12,486 nucleotides of DNA from an uncultured Clostridia bacterium (GTDB lineage Bacteria; Bacillota; Clostridia; Christensenellales; Borkfalkiaceae), in contig CAMOXE010000072.1 of NCBI GenBank assembly GCA_946628865.1, positions 1 through 12,486 of the forward strand, in the 5' to 3' direction. Positions 4,735 through 12,315 of this stretch are shown one piece after another. Both the position numbers and the translations under genes were made by a program. Under the pieces are notes generated by a model. The model saw only the letters and a program-made list of their open reading frames with translations, did no database searches and was not told the DNA's origin. Positions within the stretch are counted from its first letter, which is position 1; the number at the start of each line of letters is the position of its first letter.

Positions 4735-7341
4735 TCATTCACCGTAATAAGCGTTCAGATACATTTGCTTTATTTCGCTCATAAGCGGGTACCTGGGGTT
4801 CGCTCCCGTACATTGATCGTCGAACGCCTGTTCCACCATGTCGTCCAAACGACTAAGGAAGTATTCTTCGTTAGGAACGTATTCTTTAATAGTCTTTTTT
4901 ATACCGACCTTTTCTTTCAATTCATCGATTGCTTTTATAAGATTTTCTACTTTTTCATTGTCGGTTTTGCCGCCTAAACCAAGGCTATCCGCCACTTCGG
5001 CATATCTCGCCCTCGTATGCGGATATCCGTATTGCGGAAACGTACCCATTTTTGCAGGAACTTCCGCAGCGTTAAAACGGATAACCTCGTCGATCATCAA
5101 AGCGTTAGCAACGCCGTGCGGTAAATGATGGAACGCTCCGAGTTTATGCGCCATTGAGTGACATACGCCGAGGAACGCGTTGGCAAAAGCCATACCCGCC
5201 ATCGTTGCAGCATTCGCCATTTTCTCTCTTGCTTCAGGATCGTTTTGACCGTTGTCGTACGCACGGGGCAAATACTTAAAGATAACTTTCAACGCTTGAA
5301 TCGCTAAGCCGTCGGTGTAGTCGGTCGCCATCATAGACGCTATCGCTTCTAACGCGTGCGTAACGGCGTCAATACCGCTTGCCCCAGTCAAGCCTTTCGG
5401 CGCAGTCATATGAAAGTCCGCGTCGACGATTGCCATATTAGGCATAAGTTCGTAGTCCGCAAGAGGATATTTTACGCCCGTTTTTTCATCGGTTATGACG
5501 GCGAAAGGCGTCACTTCGCTACCCGTACCGGCAGAAGTCGGAATGGCTATAAAGTACGCTTTTTCTCCCATTTTTGGGAAGGTATATACGCGTTTACGGA
5601 TATCCATAAACCGCATTGCCATATCCATAAAGTCCGCTTCGGGATGTTCGTACAATACCCACATAATCTTACCGGCGTCCATTGCCGAGCCACCGCCGAG
5701 AGCGATTATGCAATCTGGCTTGAACGCTTTCATTTGTTCCGCGCCTGCTTTAGCGCAAGCGAGCGTCGGATCGGGTGCAACTTCAAAGAACGTAGTATGC
5801 TCGATACCCATTTCGTCGAGTTTATCGGTAATGGGTTTCGTGTGACCGTTATTATATAGGAAACTGTCTGTCACGATAAACGCTTTTTTCTTTCCCATCA
5901 CGTTTTTCAATTCGTCAAGCGCAACCGGTAAACAACCTTTCTTCAAATACACCTTTTCGGGCGCTCTGAACCACAGCATATTCTCTCTCCTTTCCGCAAT
6001 CGTTTTTATATTAATCAGGTGTTTTACTCCGACGTTCTCTGAAACGGAATTACCGCCCCAACTTCCGCAACCGAGTGTAAGTGATGGTGCCAGCGCAAAA
6101 TTATACAGGTCTCCGATGCCGCCTTGCGAGGACGGAGTATTGACCAAAATACGGCATGTTTTCATCCTGTGCGCAAACGCATCGAGTTTGCCTCTTTCGG
6201 TTACCTCGTTTAAATATATGGACGACGTATGCCCGTATCCGCCGTCTGCAATTAGCCTTTCGGCTTTTGAAAAAGCGTCTTCTATATCGCTTGCTTTGTA
6301 CATAGCAAGCACAGGCGAAAGCTTTTCGTGGGCAAATTCTTCGGATATGTCAACGCTTTCCACCTCACCTATAAGAATCTTTGTGCTTTCAGGAACTTTT
6401 ACACCCGCAAGGTCTGCAATCGTAACCGGTTTTTGTCCCACTATTTTGGCGTTTAAAGCGCCGTTGATTAAAATCGTCTTTCTTACCTTTTCCGTCTCTT
6501 CGGGATTTAAGAAATAACAACCTCGCGCGGCAAATTCCGCTTTTACCGCATCGTAAATACTTTCAAGCACGATGACTGATTGCTCGCTGGCGCATATCAT
6601 ACCGTTGTCAAACGTTTTACTATGAATGATTGAGTTGACGGCAAGGACGATATCCGCTGTCTCGTCGATAATCGCAGGAGTGTTTCCGGCTCCTACACCC
6701 AGCGCAGGTTTCCCGCTTGAATACGCGGCTTTTACCATGCCGGGACCACCTGTGGCGAGAATAATATCCGCCTCTTTCATAAGCATATTGGTCATTTCAA
6801 GACTCGGAACGTCGATCCAACCGATGATATCTTCCGGCGCACCCGCCTTTACCGCTGCCTCCAACACGATCTTCGCCGCCGCGATGGTCGACTTCTTCGC
6901 GCGCGGATGAGGACTTATTATAATGCCGTTGCGCGTTTTCAATGCAATAAGAGTCTTATAAATCGCCGTGGAAGTAGGATTCGTCGTAGGAATCACCGCC
7001 GCTATTAAGCCGATCGGCTCGGCAATCTTTTTTATACCGAACGACTTATCTTCTTCAATGACGCCGCAAGTCTTAACATTCTTATACTTATTGTAAATAT
7101 ACTCGGAGGCATAATGGTTTTTTATTACTTTATCCTCCACAACTCCCATACCGGTCTCTTCAACTGCAAGTTTCGCAAGAGGAACGCGCTGTTGATTTGC
7201 CGCGATTGCGGCCGCCAAGAAAATTTTATCCACCTGCTCTTGCGTAAAGCAAGAAAATTTCTCTTGAGCCTTTTTTACCCTTACGATTAAATCGTCAAGT
7301 TTTTCTATGCTATCGACGATTTCGTATTTCTGTTCTTCCAT
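4735..7341 (-). CDS. adhE: Bifunctional acetaldehyde-CoA/alcohol dehydrogenase AdhE
   Basis: Fused fermentative enzyme (868 aa, full family length) that reduces acetyl-CoA to acetaldehyde and then ethanol, using two NADH; AdhE proteins assemble into spirosome filaments in the cytosol. The N-terminal CoA-acylating aldehyde dehydrogenase domain (about 1-440) shows NPTSTAIYKTLIALKTRN at 121-138, GVGAGNTPA at 215-223 and the catalytic Cys250 in GMICASEQS. The C-terminal iron-dependent alcohol dehydrogenase domain (about 455-868) shows the nucleotide-binding GGGSAMDAGK at 549-558, PTSAGTGSEVTPF at 601-613, and metal ligands Asp658, His662, His728 and His742, all shifted by five from E. coli AdhE. 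The start is fixed by GGAGGTT five bases upstream of the ATG. Probably its own transcript: 157 bases separate it from the upstream mgtC-like gene, and a terminator lies downstream. Confidence 0.97.
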   Translation of the reverse strand: MEEQKYEIVDSIEKLDDLIVRVKKAQEKFSCFTQEQVDKIFLAAAIAANQQRVPLAKLAVEETGMGVVEDKVIKNHYASEYIYNKYKNVKTCGVIEEDKSFGIKKIAEPIGLIAAVIPTTNPTSTAIYKTLIALKTRNGIIISPHPRAKKSTIAAAKIVLEAAVKAGAPEDIIGWIDVPSLEMTNMLMKEADIILATGGPGMVKAAYSSGKPALGVGAGNTPAIIDETADIVLAVNSIIHSKTFDNGMICASEQSVIVLESIYDAVKAEFAARGCYFLNPEETEKVRKTILINGALNAKIVGQKPVTIADLAGVKVPESTKILIGEVESVDISEEFAHEKLSPVLAMYKASDIEDAFSKAERLIADGGYGHTSSIYLNEVTERGKLDAFAHRMKTCRILVNTPSSQGGIGDLYNFALAPSLTLGCGSWGGNSVSENVGVKHLINIKTIAERRENMLWFRAPEKVYLKKGCLPVALDELKNVMGKKKAFIVTDSFLYNNGHTKPITDKLDEMGIEHTTFFEVAPDPTLACAKAGAEQMKAFKPDCIIALGGGSAMDAGKIMWVLYEHPEADFMDMAMRFMDIRKRVYTFPKMGEKAYFIAIPTSAGTGSEVTPFAVITDEKTGVKYPLADYELMPNMAIVDADFHMTAPKGLTGASGIDAVTHALEAIASMMATDYTDGLAIQALKVIFKYLPRAYDNGQNDPEAREKMANAATMAGMAFANAFLGVCHSMAHKLGAFHHLPHGVANALMIDEVIRFNAAEVPAKMGTFPQYGYPHTRARYAEVADSLGLGGKTDNEKVENLIKAIDELKEKVGIKKTIKEYVPNEEYFLSRLDDMVEQAFDDQCTGANPRYPLMSEIKQMYLNAYYGE

Positions 7342-7410
7342 AAGCTAACCTCCGTTTATGTATAAACTTATTCATTTTATGCAGCGAGCATAAAAGTTTA
7401 ATCTTGATCT

Positions 7411-7441
7411 ATTATGCAAAAAATGAGCATCTGAATTTCAA
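7411..7441 (-). promoter_or_regulatory. Possible adhE promoter
   Basis: On the minus strand, TTGAAA (7441-7436) and CATAAT (7416-7411) resemble -35 and -10 boxes, with a 19-base spacer that is longer than ideal. The -10 is preceded by TTTG. It lies about 70 bases before the adhE ATG. Just upstream is a palindrome TTGTTTAACAA (7460-7450), a possible operator. Weak assignment. Confidence 0.3.
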
Positions 7442-7476
7442 TTTGCCGCTTGTTAAACAAATTCGCCATTCCTAAA

Positions 7477-7494
7477 TTCCACAAAAATGTGAAA
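7477..7494 (-). terminator. Short hairpin just after the mgtC-like gene
   Basis: On the minus strand TTTCACA and TGTGGAA pair over seven positions (one G-U) around TTTT, beginning five bases past the gene's stop. There is only a short A/T tail and no T-run, so it would be a weak terminator or a 3' end stabiliser. As a DNA site it is a TTTCACA-N4-TGTGGAA inverted repeat, opposite in polarity to the Rex consensus TTGTGAA-N4-TTCACAA. Confidence 0.3.
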
Positions 7495-7498
7495 GGGT

Positions 7499-8212
7499 TT
7501 ACAATATTTCTTCTATAAAGTTTACTATGTCGAGTTGAGATATTGCGTCTATTATTTCTTTATGATTAGTCTGCGGTATTTGTTTTTTATTTATCTTTAA
7601 CGATATAGAATATACCGCTAAGCCTGAGTTGACATATGCAGGATTAAGTTCCACGCCGTTTACCACCAAGTTTAAACACCTTATAGCGTGTATTAGTTTT
7701 TGCAAACTGTCTCTCGTCTTTAATTCTACATATATCTCGAAAACCGATGATTTTCTCTTTATATGCACTTCAAGTTTAGGCAATAATACAGATCCGATCA
7801 TATATATTGCAAACCCCGCAATACCTATAAAATAAAAACCGTGAGATATTACAAGCGCCATCGCTTCCGCGCAAATTATTCCAACAGACGTCGTCAATCC
7901 GCGAAATTGATTTTTTGAATTAAACAGTATCGTGTTACTCGATATAATTGCGGTAGCGAGTATCGTTATGGGACAGGCAATCGAAAACGCGCTTCCCTGA
8001 ACGTTTACCATATAGAAATCGAAAATACCCGTCAACGTCGCGGCAAGCGTTACGAACACGAAAGTTTTAAGTCCCGCCGCTTGTAGGTTTTTTGCTCGCT
8101 CCGCACCCATTATTATTCCGATACAAACGCATATCCCAAATTTAAATATACAGGAATACACGTTGAAGTCCTGCGACCATTCTCCTAATGCTTTACCCAC
8201 TATATCCATCAT
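7499..8212 (-). CDS. MgtC/SapB family membrane protein
   Basis: Integral membrane protein of the MgtC/SapB family (237 aa), linked in other bacteria to growth in low Mg2+ and control of membrane potential or ATP synthase, though the biochemical activity is unsettled. Visible features: hydrophobic segments at about 20-38, 50-66, 76-95 and 108-145. The family signature spans the first loop, GIIMGAERAKNLQAAGLKT at 32-50, with the conserved Glu38-Arg39 and AGLKT. RGLTTS at 104-109 matches the conserved RGLTTA block. Residues from about 155 form a soluble C-terminal domain of ACT-like size. Two ATGs stand in tandem at 8212 and 8209; AGGAG at 8222-8218 is five bases from the first. It follows the antiporter stop by a single base, so the two are almost certainly co-transcribed and translationally coupled. 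Confidence 0.85.
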   Translation of the reverse strand: MMDIVGKALGEWSQDFNVYSCIFKFGICVCIGIIMGAERAKNLQAAGLKTFVFVTLAATLTGIFDFYMVNVQGSAFSIACPITILATAIISSNTILFNSKNQFRGLTTSVGIICAEAMALVISHGFYFIGIAGFAIYMIGSVLLPKLEVHIKRKSSVFEIYVELKTRDSLQKLIHAIRCLNLVVNGVELNPAYVNSGLAVYSISLKINKKQIPQTNHKEIIDAISQLDIVNFIEEIL

Positions 8213-8213
8213 A

Positions 8214-9641
8214 CTATCTCCTGTTTATACGCTTACCGTATCTCTTATAATAATCTGAAAAAGTATCTTCAGTAAACGCCGATTCGTTAAACGCCTTTTC
8301 TTCTTCCGAATTTGCATAGTCCTCCGCGTCTATTTGTTTTTGTATTTCAAGAACACGCTCTTTTAGCGTCTCAACTCTGCTTTGTTTTTCCGTAGTAGGC
8401 TCAGATATAATCTCGGGCGCATTTATCGACCCGGATAAATATAATGAAAGTTTTGCGCACGCGGGACCTATAAGTTCATATAAAATACTCGACGATAATA
8501 TTATGGTCTGTATGACTGCACCTTCCGTGCCGCCTATCGTTCTCGCCGCTAACGCCGCAAGACCTATTGCCACTCCCGCTTGTGGTATAAGCGCTAAACC
8601 TAAATAATTCCTCGTCGTTTTCGGTTTCTTCGCTATCGCCGAGCCGCTAAACGCTCCGACGTATTTACCCGCTATTCTGACTATAAAATACATAATGCCT
8701 ATCGCTACGAGCGGCAGACTTCCGAAATTCCCGCCCGAAAACAGCATATCTATTCTGAAATTTACGCCCGAGTGTACGAAAAATAATAAAAGTATCGGCG
8801 GACTGAAATAGTTTAACTGCTTAAAAAGTTTATCGTCGTCTGTTACGTTTATATAGACCATTCCCATAGCCATACACCCGAGAAGCGGCGACACGTCCAA
8901 TACCGCTCCTATACCGCATAGTAAAAACAATAATGCTACGGATATAATAAGTCTGTTGTCGTCGGAACGCTTTTTCATAAGAAATTTAAGAACAAAAGCA
9001 AGTATTACTCCTATAACGATCATTATTAAGTTATATGCGAGCGGCAGAATAAAGTCCGTAACGGAAAACCCGTTCCCTAAACTTGCAGACGCAACGGATA
9101 TCGCTATTGAAAACGCAAGTAAACTTATTACGTCGTCAAATGCGACTACGGATAATACAGTATCCACGAAATCTCCGCTCGCTTTCGTCTGTCTTATCGT
9201 CATCATCGTCGAGGCAGGGGCGGTTGCGCTTGCAAGTGCCGCCAACACGAGAGAAAAAGACAGTCCCAACCCCAACACAAAATATGTAAGGACAAACACG
9301 AATAACGACGCCGTCAAAGATTCGAACAAAGTTATTATTACGAGTTTGCTTAAATTCTTTTTTAATACGTCTACTCTGAAATATTCGCCTACCGAAAAGG
9401 CAATAAACGCAAGGGCTATATCCGATATAAAACTCATACCCGAAGATACCGTTTCGGGTATTAAGTCAAGAACAAAAGGACCTATTATTATTCCCGTTAT
9501 TATGTATGCCGTTACGTTTGGAAGTTTTAAAAGTTTTGTTAATCGCGTAGTTAAAAAACCGCAAAATAACATTATTGCGACCGATATTATGATAACCGAT
9601 ATTGAATTGTTTCCTAATTTTTCATATAATTTGTTTAGCAT
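8214..9641 (-). CDS. Cation:proton antiporter, CPA (KefB/NhaA-fold) family
   Basis: Predicted monovalent cation/H+ antiporter of the CPA superfamily (475 aa) in the cytoplasmic membrane, exchanging Na+ or K+ for protons. About 12 hydrophobic segments run from residue 15 to 400. Family markers: LPNVTAYIITGIIIGP at 40-55, SATAPASTMM at 138-147 (the unwound-helix segment), the paired acids Asp169-Asp170 in VVAFDDVISL, a basic RIAGK at 322-326, and IPQAGVAIGLA at 352-362. Residues ~405-475 are a charged cytosolic tail, with a probable short coiled coil at 421-452, in place of the RCK/TrkA domain of Kef channels. The start ATG at 9641 has only a poor ribosome binding site and lies eight bases after the HAD gene's stop, so it probably depends on coupling. 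Middle gene of a likely three-gene operon. The transported ion cannot be stated. Confidence 0.85.
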   Translation of the reverse strand: MLNKLYEKLGNNSISVIIISVAIMLFCGFLTTRLTKLLKLPNVTAYIITGIIIGPFVLDLIPETVSSGMSFISDIALAFIAFSVGEYFRVDVLKKNLSKLVIITLFESLTASLFVFVLTYFVLGLGLSFSLVLAALASATAPASTMMTIRQTKASGDFVDTVLSVVAFDDVISLLAFSIAISVASASLGNGFSVTDFILPLAYNLIMIVIGVILAFVLKFLMKKRSDDNRLIISVALLFLLCGIGAVLDVSPLLGCMAMGMVYINVTDDDKLFKQLNYFSPPILLLFFVHSGVNFRIDMLFSGGNFGSLPLVAIGIMYFIVRIAGKYVGAFSGSAIAKKPKTTRNYLGLALIPQAGVAIGLAALAARTIGGTEGAVIQTIILSSSILYELIGPACAKLSLYLSGSINAPEIISEPTTEKQSRVETLKERVLEIQKQIDAEDYANSEEEKAFNESAFTEDTFSDYYKRYGKRINRR

Positions 9642-9649
9642 TTACTATT

Positions 9650-10462
9650 TTAATAAATCCTATTTATTTCTTTTACGCTTGAAAGAACAAACGTTGGTTT
9701 TATATTGCTTTCGTTACAAACGGAAATAGTCGTCTCTCCGCTTAATACGAGTATTGTATCTACGCCTGCGTTTACACCGGACGCGATATCCGTATATATT
9801 CTGTCGCCTATAACCACAACGTCTTTCTTTGCAACGTTGAATTTTTTTATTACCTCTTCTATCATCAGCGAGTTAGGCTTACCTATGAACACGGGCGACT
9901 TCCCCGTTGCTTTTTCTATTCCGAAACACATTGACCCGCAATCGGGTATATACCCGAAATCGGTAGGGCACACCCAATCCGGATTCGTAGCGTAATAAGG
10001 GATATCATTTAATAACGTTTTGCACGTATTCGTCAGTTTTTTTGCCGTTAAATCGGTATCGAAGCCTACTATTACGCATTTTGCCTTTTCGTCGTATTCG
10101 GTCGTTATATTAAGCCCTTCTTGCTTTAAATTATCAATAAAAGACTTTGTCCCTTGCGCATATATCAATTCGTCGCCGAACCTTTCTTTTAAAAGCGACG
10201 CCGACGCGTCTACCGATGTATAAAAATTATCTTTATCCGCGTTTATACCCATATCTCCGACTTTTTTTAAATAATCGCCTATGCCCTTGGACGAATTATT
10301 AGTTATAAAAACGTATTTGCCGCCGTTTTCAGTTATTTTGTTTAACAAATCTAACGTTCCGTCGAACAATTTGTCTCCTAAATATATAGTGCCGTCCATA
10401 TCGAAAAGCCATAACTTTTTATTTTTCAACGCACTGAAATTTCTTCCGTAATAATCTTTCAT
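9650..10462 (-). CDS. HAD-IIA family phosphatase (NagD-like)
   Basis: Soluble Mg2+-dependent phosphatase of the haloacid dehalogenase superfamily, subfamily IIA (NagD/p-nitrophenylphosphatase type), 270 aa, the normal length. Motif I is DMDGT at 21-25 (nucleophile Asp21, acid/base Asp23), motif II ITNNSS at 53-58, motif III Lys195 in GKP, and motif IV IGDRIYTDI at 218-226 with Asp220 and Asp225. Residues ~85-185 between motifs II and III make the C2-type cap. Likely substrates are small phosphate esters (2-phosphoglycolate, sugar phosphates or nucleotides), not resolved by sequence. Good start: GGAGA at 10471-10467 before the ATG. First gene of a run with the antiporter (8-base gap) and the MgtC-like protein. 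Its link to ion transport is not obvious. Confidence 0.9.
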   Translation of the reverse strand: MKDYYGRNFSALKNKKLWLFDMDGTIYLGDKLFDGTLDLLNKITENGGKYVFITNNSSKGIGDYLKKVGDMGINADKDNFYTSVDASASLLKERFGDELIYAQGTKSFIDNLKQEGLNITTEYDEKAKCVIVGFDTDLTAKKLTNTCKTLLNDIPYYATNPDWVCPTDFGYIPDCGSMCFGIEKATGKSPVFIGKPNSLMIEEVIKKFNVAKKDVVVIGDRIYTDIASGVNAGVDTILVLSGETTISVCNESNIKPTFVLSSVKEINRIY

Positions 10463-10573
10463 TTTTTCTCCATATTTTATATCGTAAATGCATTTATTAT
10501 TTTATTCTCTCAAAATATCGAATCCGCCGCCAGAACAACTTGTCATTTATCTTTTGGTACGCATTGTTTGGTA

Positions 10574-10744
10574 TTAAATTAATTCACTCGGGTATGACAA
10601 AGTTGTTACCTGATAGCCGACAAGACTTTCAAGCGCTTTCTGTCACCCCTCAACTTCTGCAATAATTCTTTCTGTCGGAAGATTTACCAAATTTGGGTGA
10701 TAAATCGTGTGCGAAGCAACCTCGTGACCCGGAATAGAAAGCAT
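10574..10744 (-). pseudogene. Polysaccharide deacetylase (NodB domain) fragment
   Basis: Minus-strand scrap of 57 codons between the transporter and the HAD gene. It reads MLSIPGHEVASHTIYHPNLV, which carries the NodB motif H(S/T)xxHP with its two zinc-ligand histidines, and then NLPTERIIAEVEG. An in-frame TGA at 10645-10643 interrupts it. The same frame continues QKALESLVGYQVTTLSYP, matching the usual 'R..LE.L.G..V..f.YP' stretch of the family, and ends at TAA 10576-10574. The catalytic Asp-Asp motif at the N-terminus and the remainder of the C-terminus are missing. Polysaccharide deacetylases remove N-acetyl groups from chitin, peptidoglycan or xylan; this copy must be non-functional. It fills much of the 308-base space 10463-10770, where I see no other gene. 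Confidence 0.65.
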
Positions 10745-10770
10745 TTTTTAAAATAAAAGTTTTACATTTT

Positions 10771-11223
10771 TTAACGTTTTATATTATTTAGCAATTTAAT
10801 ACCCGCTGAAAACAATGCCAACGCAAAACTCAAACACATCAATACCCGCATAACGGTTATCCAATCGGTCGAAGTTGCTATTGCTGCGATTCCGTATTGC
10901 GATAAAGTGCTACCGACGTAACACGTCCCGTTTAATACCCCCGCGACAAGTCCGGCATTGAATTCTTTACCGACGCTTAAAGGCAACATACTCGTCACCA
11001 CGTTATTGGCGGAATGCATAAACATATTTACTATTCCGAAAAAGGCAAGAATTACAAGCCAAAGTTCGGTTTTGAAGAAAACAATTATCCCCAAAACACA
11101 TAGCGCCGACAATAAAAAGAATACTCCGGTAAGATCGGAATGGTCCTTCACTTTTTTATTGAGAGCGACGGCGCACATCGCTCCGAATATGCCCAGAAGA
11201 GGCAACACAAGCGTCAAAATCAT
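10771..11223 (-). CDS. MFS transporter, C-terminal half (separated by frameshift)
   Basis: Second half of the major facilitator transporter whose first half is at 11280-12002. The 150-residue frame is only the part after an internal Met; the same frame is open back to 11328 and encodes KDGLTTWVPHILSERYDLS, directly continuing the protein. It contains the later membrane helices of the 12-helix fold (for example LTLVLPLLGIFGAMCAVAL, LWLVILAFFGIVNMFMH and the last helix ALALFSAGIKLL). A conserved-looking GLVAGVLNGTCYVGSTLSQY segment fits the sugar-phosphate/OPA branch. The ATG at 11223 has no ribosome binding site, so separate translation is unlikely. Probably a dead half unless the frameshift is bypassed or is a sequencing error. 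Confidence 0.6.
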   Translation of the reverse strand: MILTLVLPLLGIFGAMCAVALNKKVKDHSDLTGVFFLLSALCVLGIIVFFKTELWLVILAFFGIVNMFMHSANNVVTSMLPLSVGKEFNAGLVAGVLNGTCYVGSTLSQYGIAAIATSTDWITVMRVLMCLSFALALFSAGIKLLNNIKR

Positions 11224-11279
11224 TGAAAGGCTATCTGATAAATCATAACGCTCACTTAATATGTGCGGGACCCAAGTCG

Positions 11280-12002
11280 TTAAACCGTCCTTAATAAAAT
11301 TGATTGCAACTGCATATATTCCGAAAATAAAAAATATCCTATGAGTTTACGGTCGCTACCCTTTACGTTTTGCGATTTAGATATATTATCCGATTTTGGC
11401 TTTACAATATTTTCTATTTTTGCATTATCCGTAAGTTTACCATAAAACAGAAACGTAATCGTTCCCATTACCGTCATAAATAGAGCGCCGAGTAAAAAGG
11501 AATATTTAAATCCGTCGAAAAGGGCAAAAAGAGCGCTTGTGCCGTAAGACATAAAAGTTCCTATCGCCACAGTAGTACTCATCGCAATTACGGCTAATTT
11601 TGAATATTTATCTTCACAATAGCAAGATATTATTCTTAGTAACGACGGCCATAATACGGCTTGACATATTCCGTTTATAAGCCATAAGTATTTGATAACG
11701 TAAAACGGCACTCCGAAAAACACGAATAAATTTATAGCCGACGAAACTATAAGCGCCAGCGGGAGAACAACGCGCATATTGAACTTAGAACAAAACAATC
11801 CGATAACTATCTGACTTGCTCCGTATGCAAAGAAAAAGAACGTAGTGGCAAGCGAAAATTCATCACTCCCCACCCCGTAAAACCTTTTTATCGGCACGCC
11901 ATTTGACGTGTAACTATACCTACCTAAATATGCAAAAGTATATATCGCCCAACTTAATACGATAAGTAAAATCTGTTTTTTATTTGATAGCACTTTATTC
12001 AT
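11280..12002 (-). CDS. MFS transporter (organophosphate/sugar-phosphate antiporter type), N-terminal half
   Basis: First half of a major facilitator superfamily permease. Six hydrophobic helices are visible, beginning with LLIVLSWAIYTFAYLGRYSY; the Arg in GRYSYTSNGVPIKRFYGV and the following FAYGASQIVIGLF resemble the UhpT/GlpT (OPA) group, which exchange inorganic phosphate for sugar or glycerol phosphates. The first half ends in the Lys-rich central loop (KIENIVKPKSDNISKSQNVK). The reading frame then runs into nonsense after SDRKLIGYF and stops at 11280. Shifting -1 at the T6 run 11334-11329 restores a normal sequence (FGIYAVAINFIKDGLTTW) leading into the second half; the joined product would be about 410 residues, a usual MFS length. 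I chose the ATG at 12002; a TTG six bases upstream is an alternative, and neither has a strong ribosome binding site. Confidence 0.65.
   Translation of the reverse strand: MNKVLSNKKQILLIVLSWAIYTFAYLGRYSYTSNGVPIKRFYGVGSDEFSLATTFFFFAYGASQIVIGLFCSKFNMRVVLPLALIVSSAINLFVFFGVPFYVIKYLWLINGICQAVLWPSLLRIISCYCEDKYSKLAVIAMSTTVAIGTFMSYGTSALFALFDGFKYSFLLGALFMTVMGTITFLFYGKLTDNAKIENIVKPKSDNISKSQNVKGSDRKLIGYFLFSEYMQLQSILLRTV
11328..11334 (-). other. Frameshift site: in-frame T TTT TTA heptamer
   Basis: The transporter's zero frame reads GGA TAT TTT TTA TTT here, so T-TTT-TTA is in the X-XXY-YYZ register of a -1 slippery site. A -1 shift at this point gives ATT TTC GGA ATA and restores the downstream transporter frame exactly. 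A lost T in the run of six explains it equally well. No strong downstream hairpin or upstream Shine-Dalgarno stimulator was seen. Confidence 0.6.
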
Positions 12003-12060
12003 TTCCAAAAGCCCGATTATTTGTATAATATTTTGGAATATTCAATATTTTAAATTCCGA

Positions 12061-12090
12061 CTCAATTTATATTAATTATAATACATTGAG
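12061..12090. promoter_or_regulatory. 30-bp imperfect inverted repeat before the transporter
   Basis: The ends CTCAAT and ATTGAG match and the AT-rich middle is also largely symmetric, with 12 of 15 positions pairing. It spans the stop codon of the glycosidase relic (12078-12076) and lies about 60 bases ahead of the transporter start, so it may be an operator or a weak terminator. It contains no GC-rich stem or T-run. A loose promoter candidate (TTGAAT, 18 bases, AATAAT) lies between it and the transporter. Confidence 0.3.
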
Positions 12091-12315
12091 AGATACGGTT
12101 GCGTCCCAACCGTTAAAAATATCTAAATTTTCTTTAATACCGTTTTATGTTTTCAAATAATATATTTCGTCGTCAAGTTCGGGGATATTGCCGATTTTTC
12201 CCGAAATATAATCATTCAGCCTATCCTTGCACGATTTTAACCTCATAATAAGTCCGCCAAAACGTATGTCGTGAACGTCAAAACGAACATTACGGTATGC
12301 ATTTATTTCAGCCAT
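12076..12315 (-). pseudogene. C-terminal fragment of a GH20-type beta-N-acetylhexosaminidase-like protein
   Basis: A 56-codon minus-strand frame begins at ATG 12315, with GGAG at good spacing, and reads FDVHDIRFGGLIMRLKSC, then KDRLNDYISGKIGNIPELDD, ending at TAA 12147-12145. This resembles the C-terminal block '.F.VQD.RLGGL..R...C...L..Y..G....I.ELE' that I associate with GH20-like hexosaminidases of gut Clostridia. After the TAA the same frame continues for 22 codons (NGIKENLDIFNGWDATVSLN), which fits the usual last residues (W..xV..NVL), so the TAA is an internal nonsense mutation. The catalytic TIM barrel is missing. These enzymes release N-acetylhexosamines from host or bacterial glycans. 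Family assignment is from memory and moderate; that it is a relic is more secure than its name. Confidence 0.5.

Noticed and set aside
4584..4742. 52-codon GTG-start frame overlapping the adhE stop, with a hydrophobic stretch and a CEKC motif
   Set aside because: No ribosome binding site, composition follows the local AT richness, and an abrupt end; kept only as a note under the adhE 3' region.
5356..5859. Plus-strand 167-codon open frame inside adhE
   Set aside because: Antisense shadow of the alcohol dehydrogenase domain; His/Arg/Phe-rich low-quality translation with no known motif.
8956..9729. Plus-strand 257-codon open frame opposite the antiporter
   Set aside because: Long only because the antisense frame of an AT-rich membrane gene lacks stops; Ser/Thr/Asn/Ile-rich and without domains.
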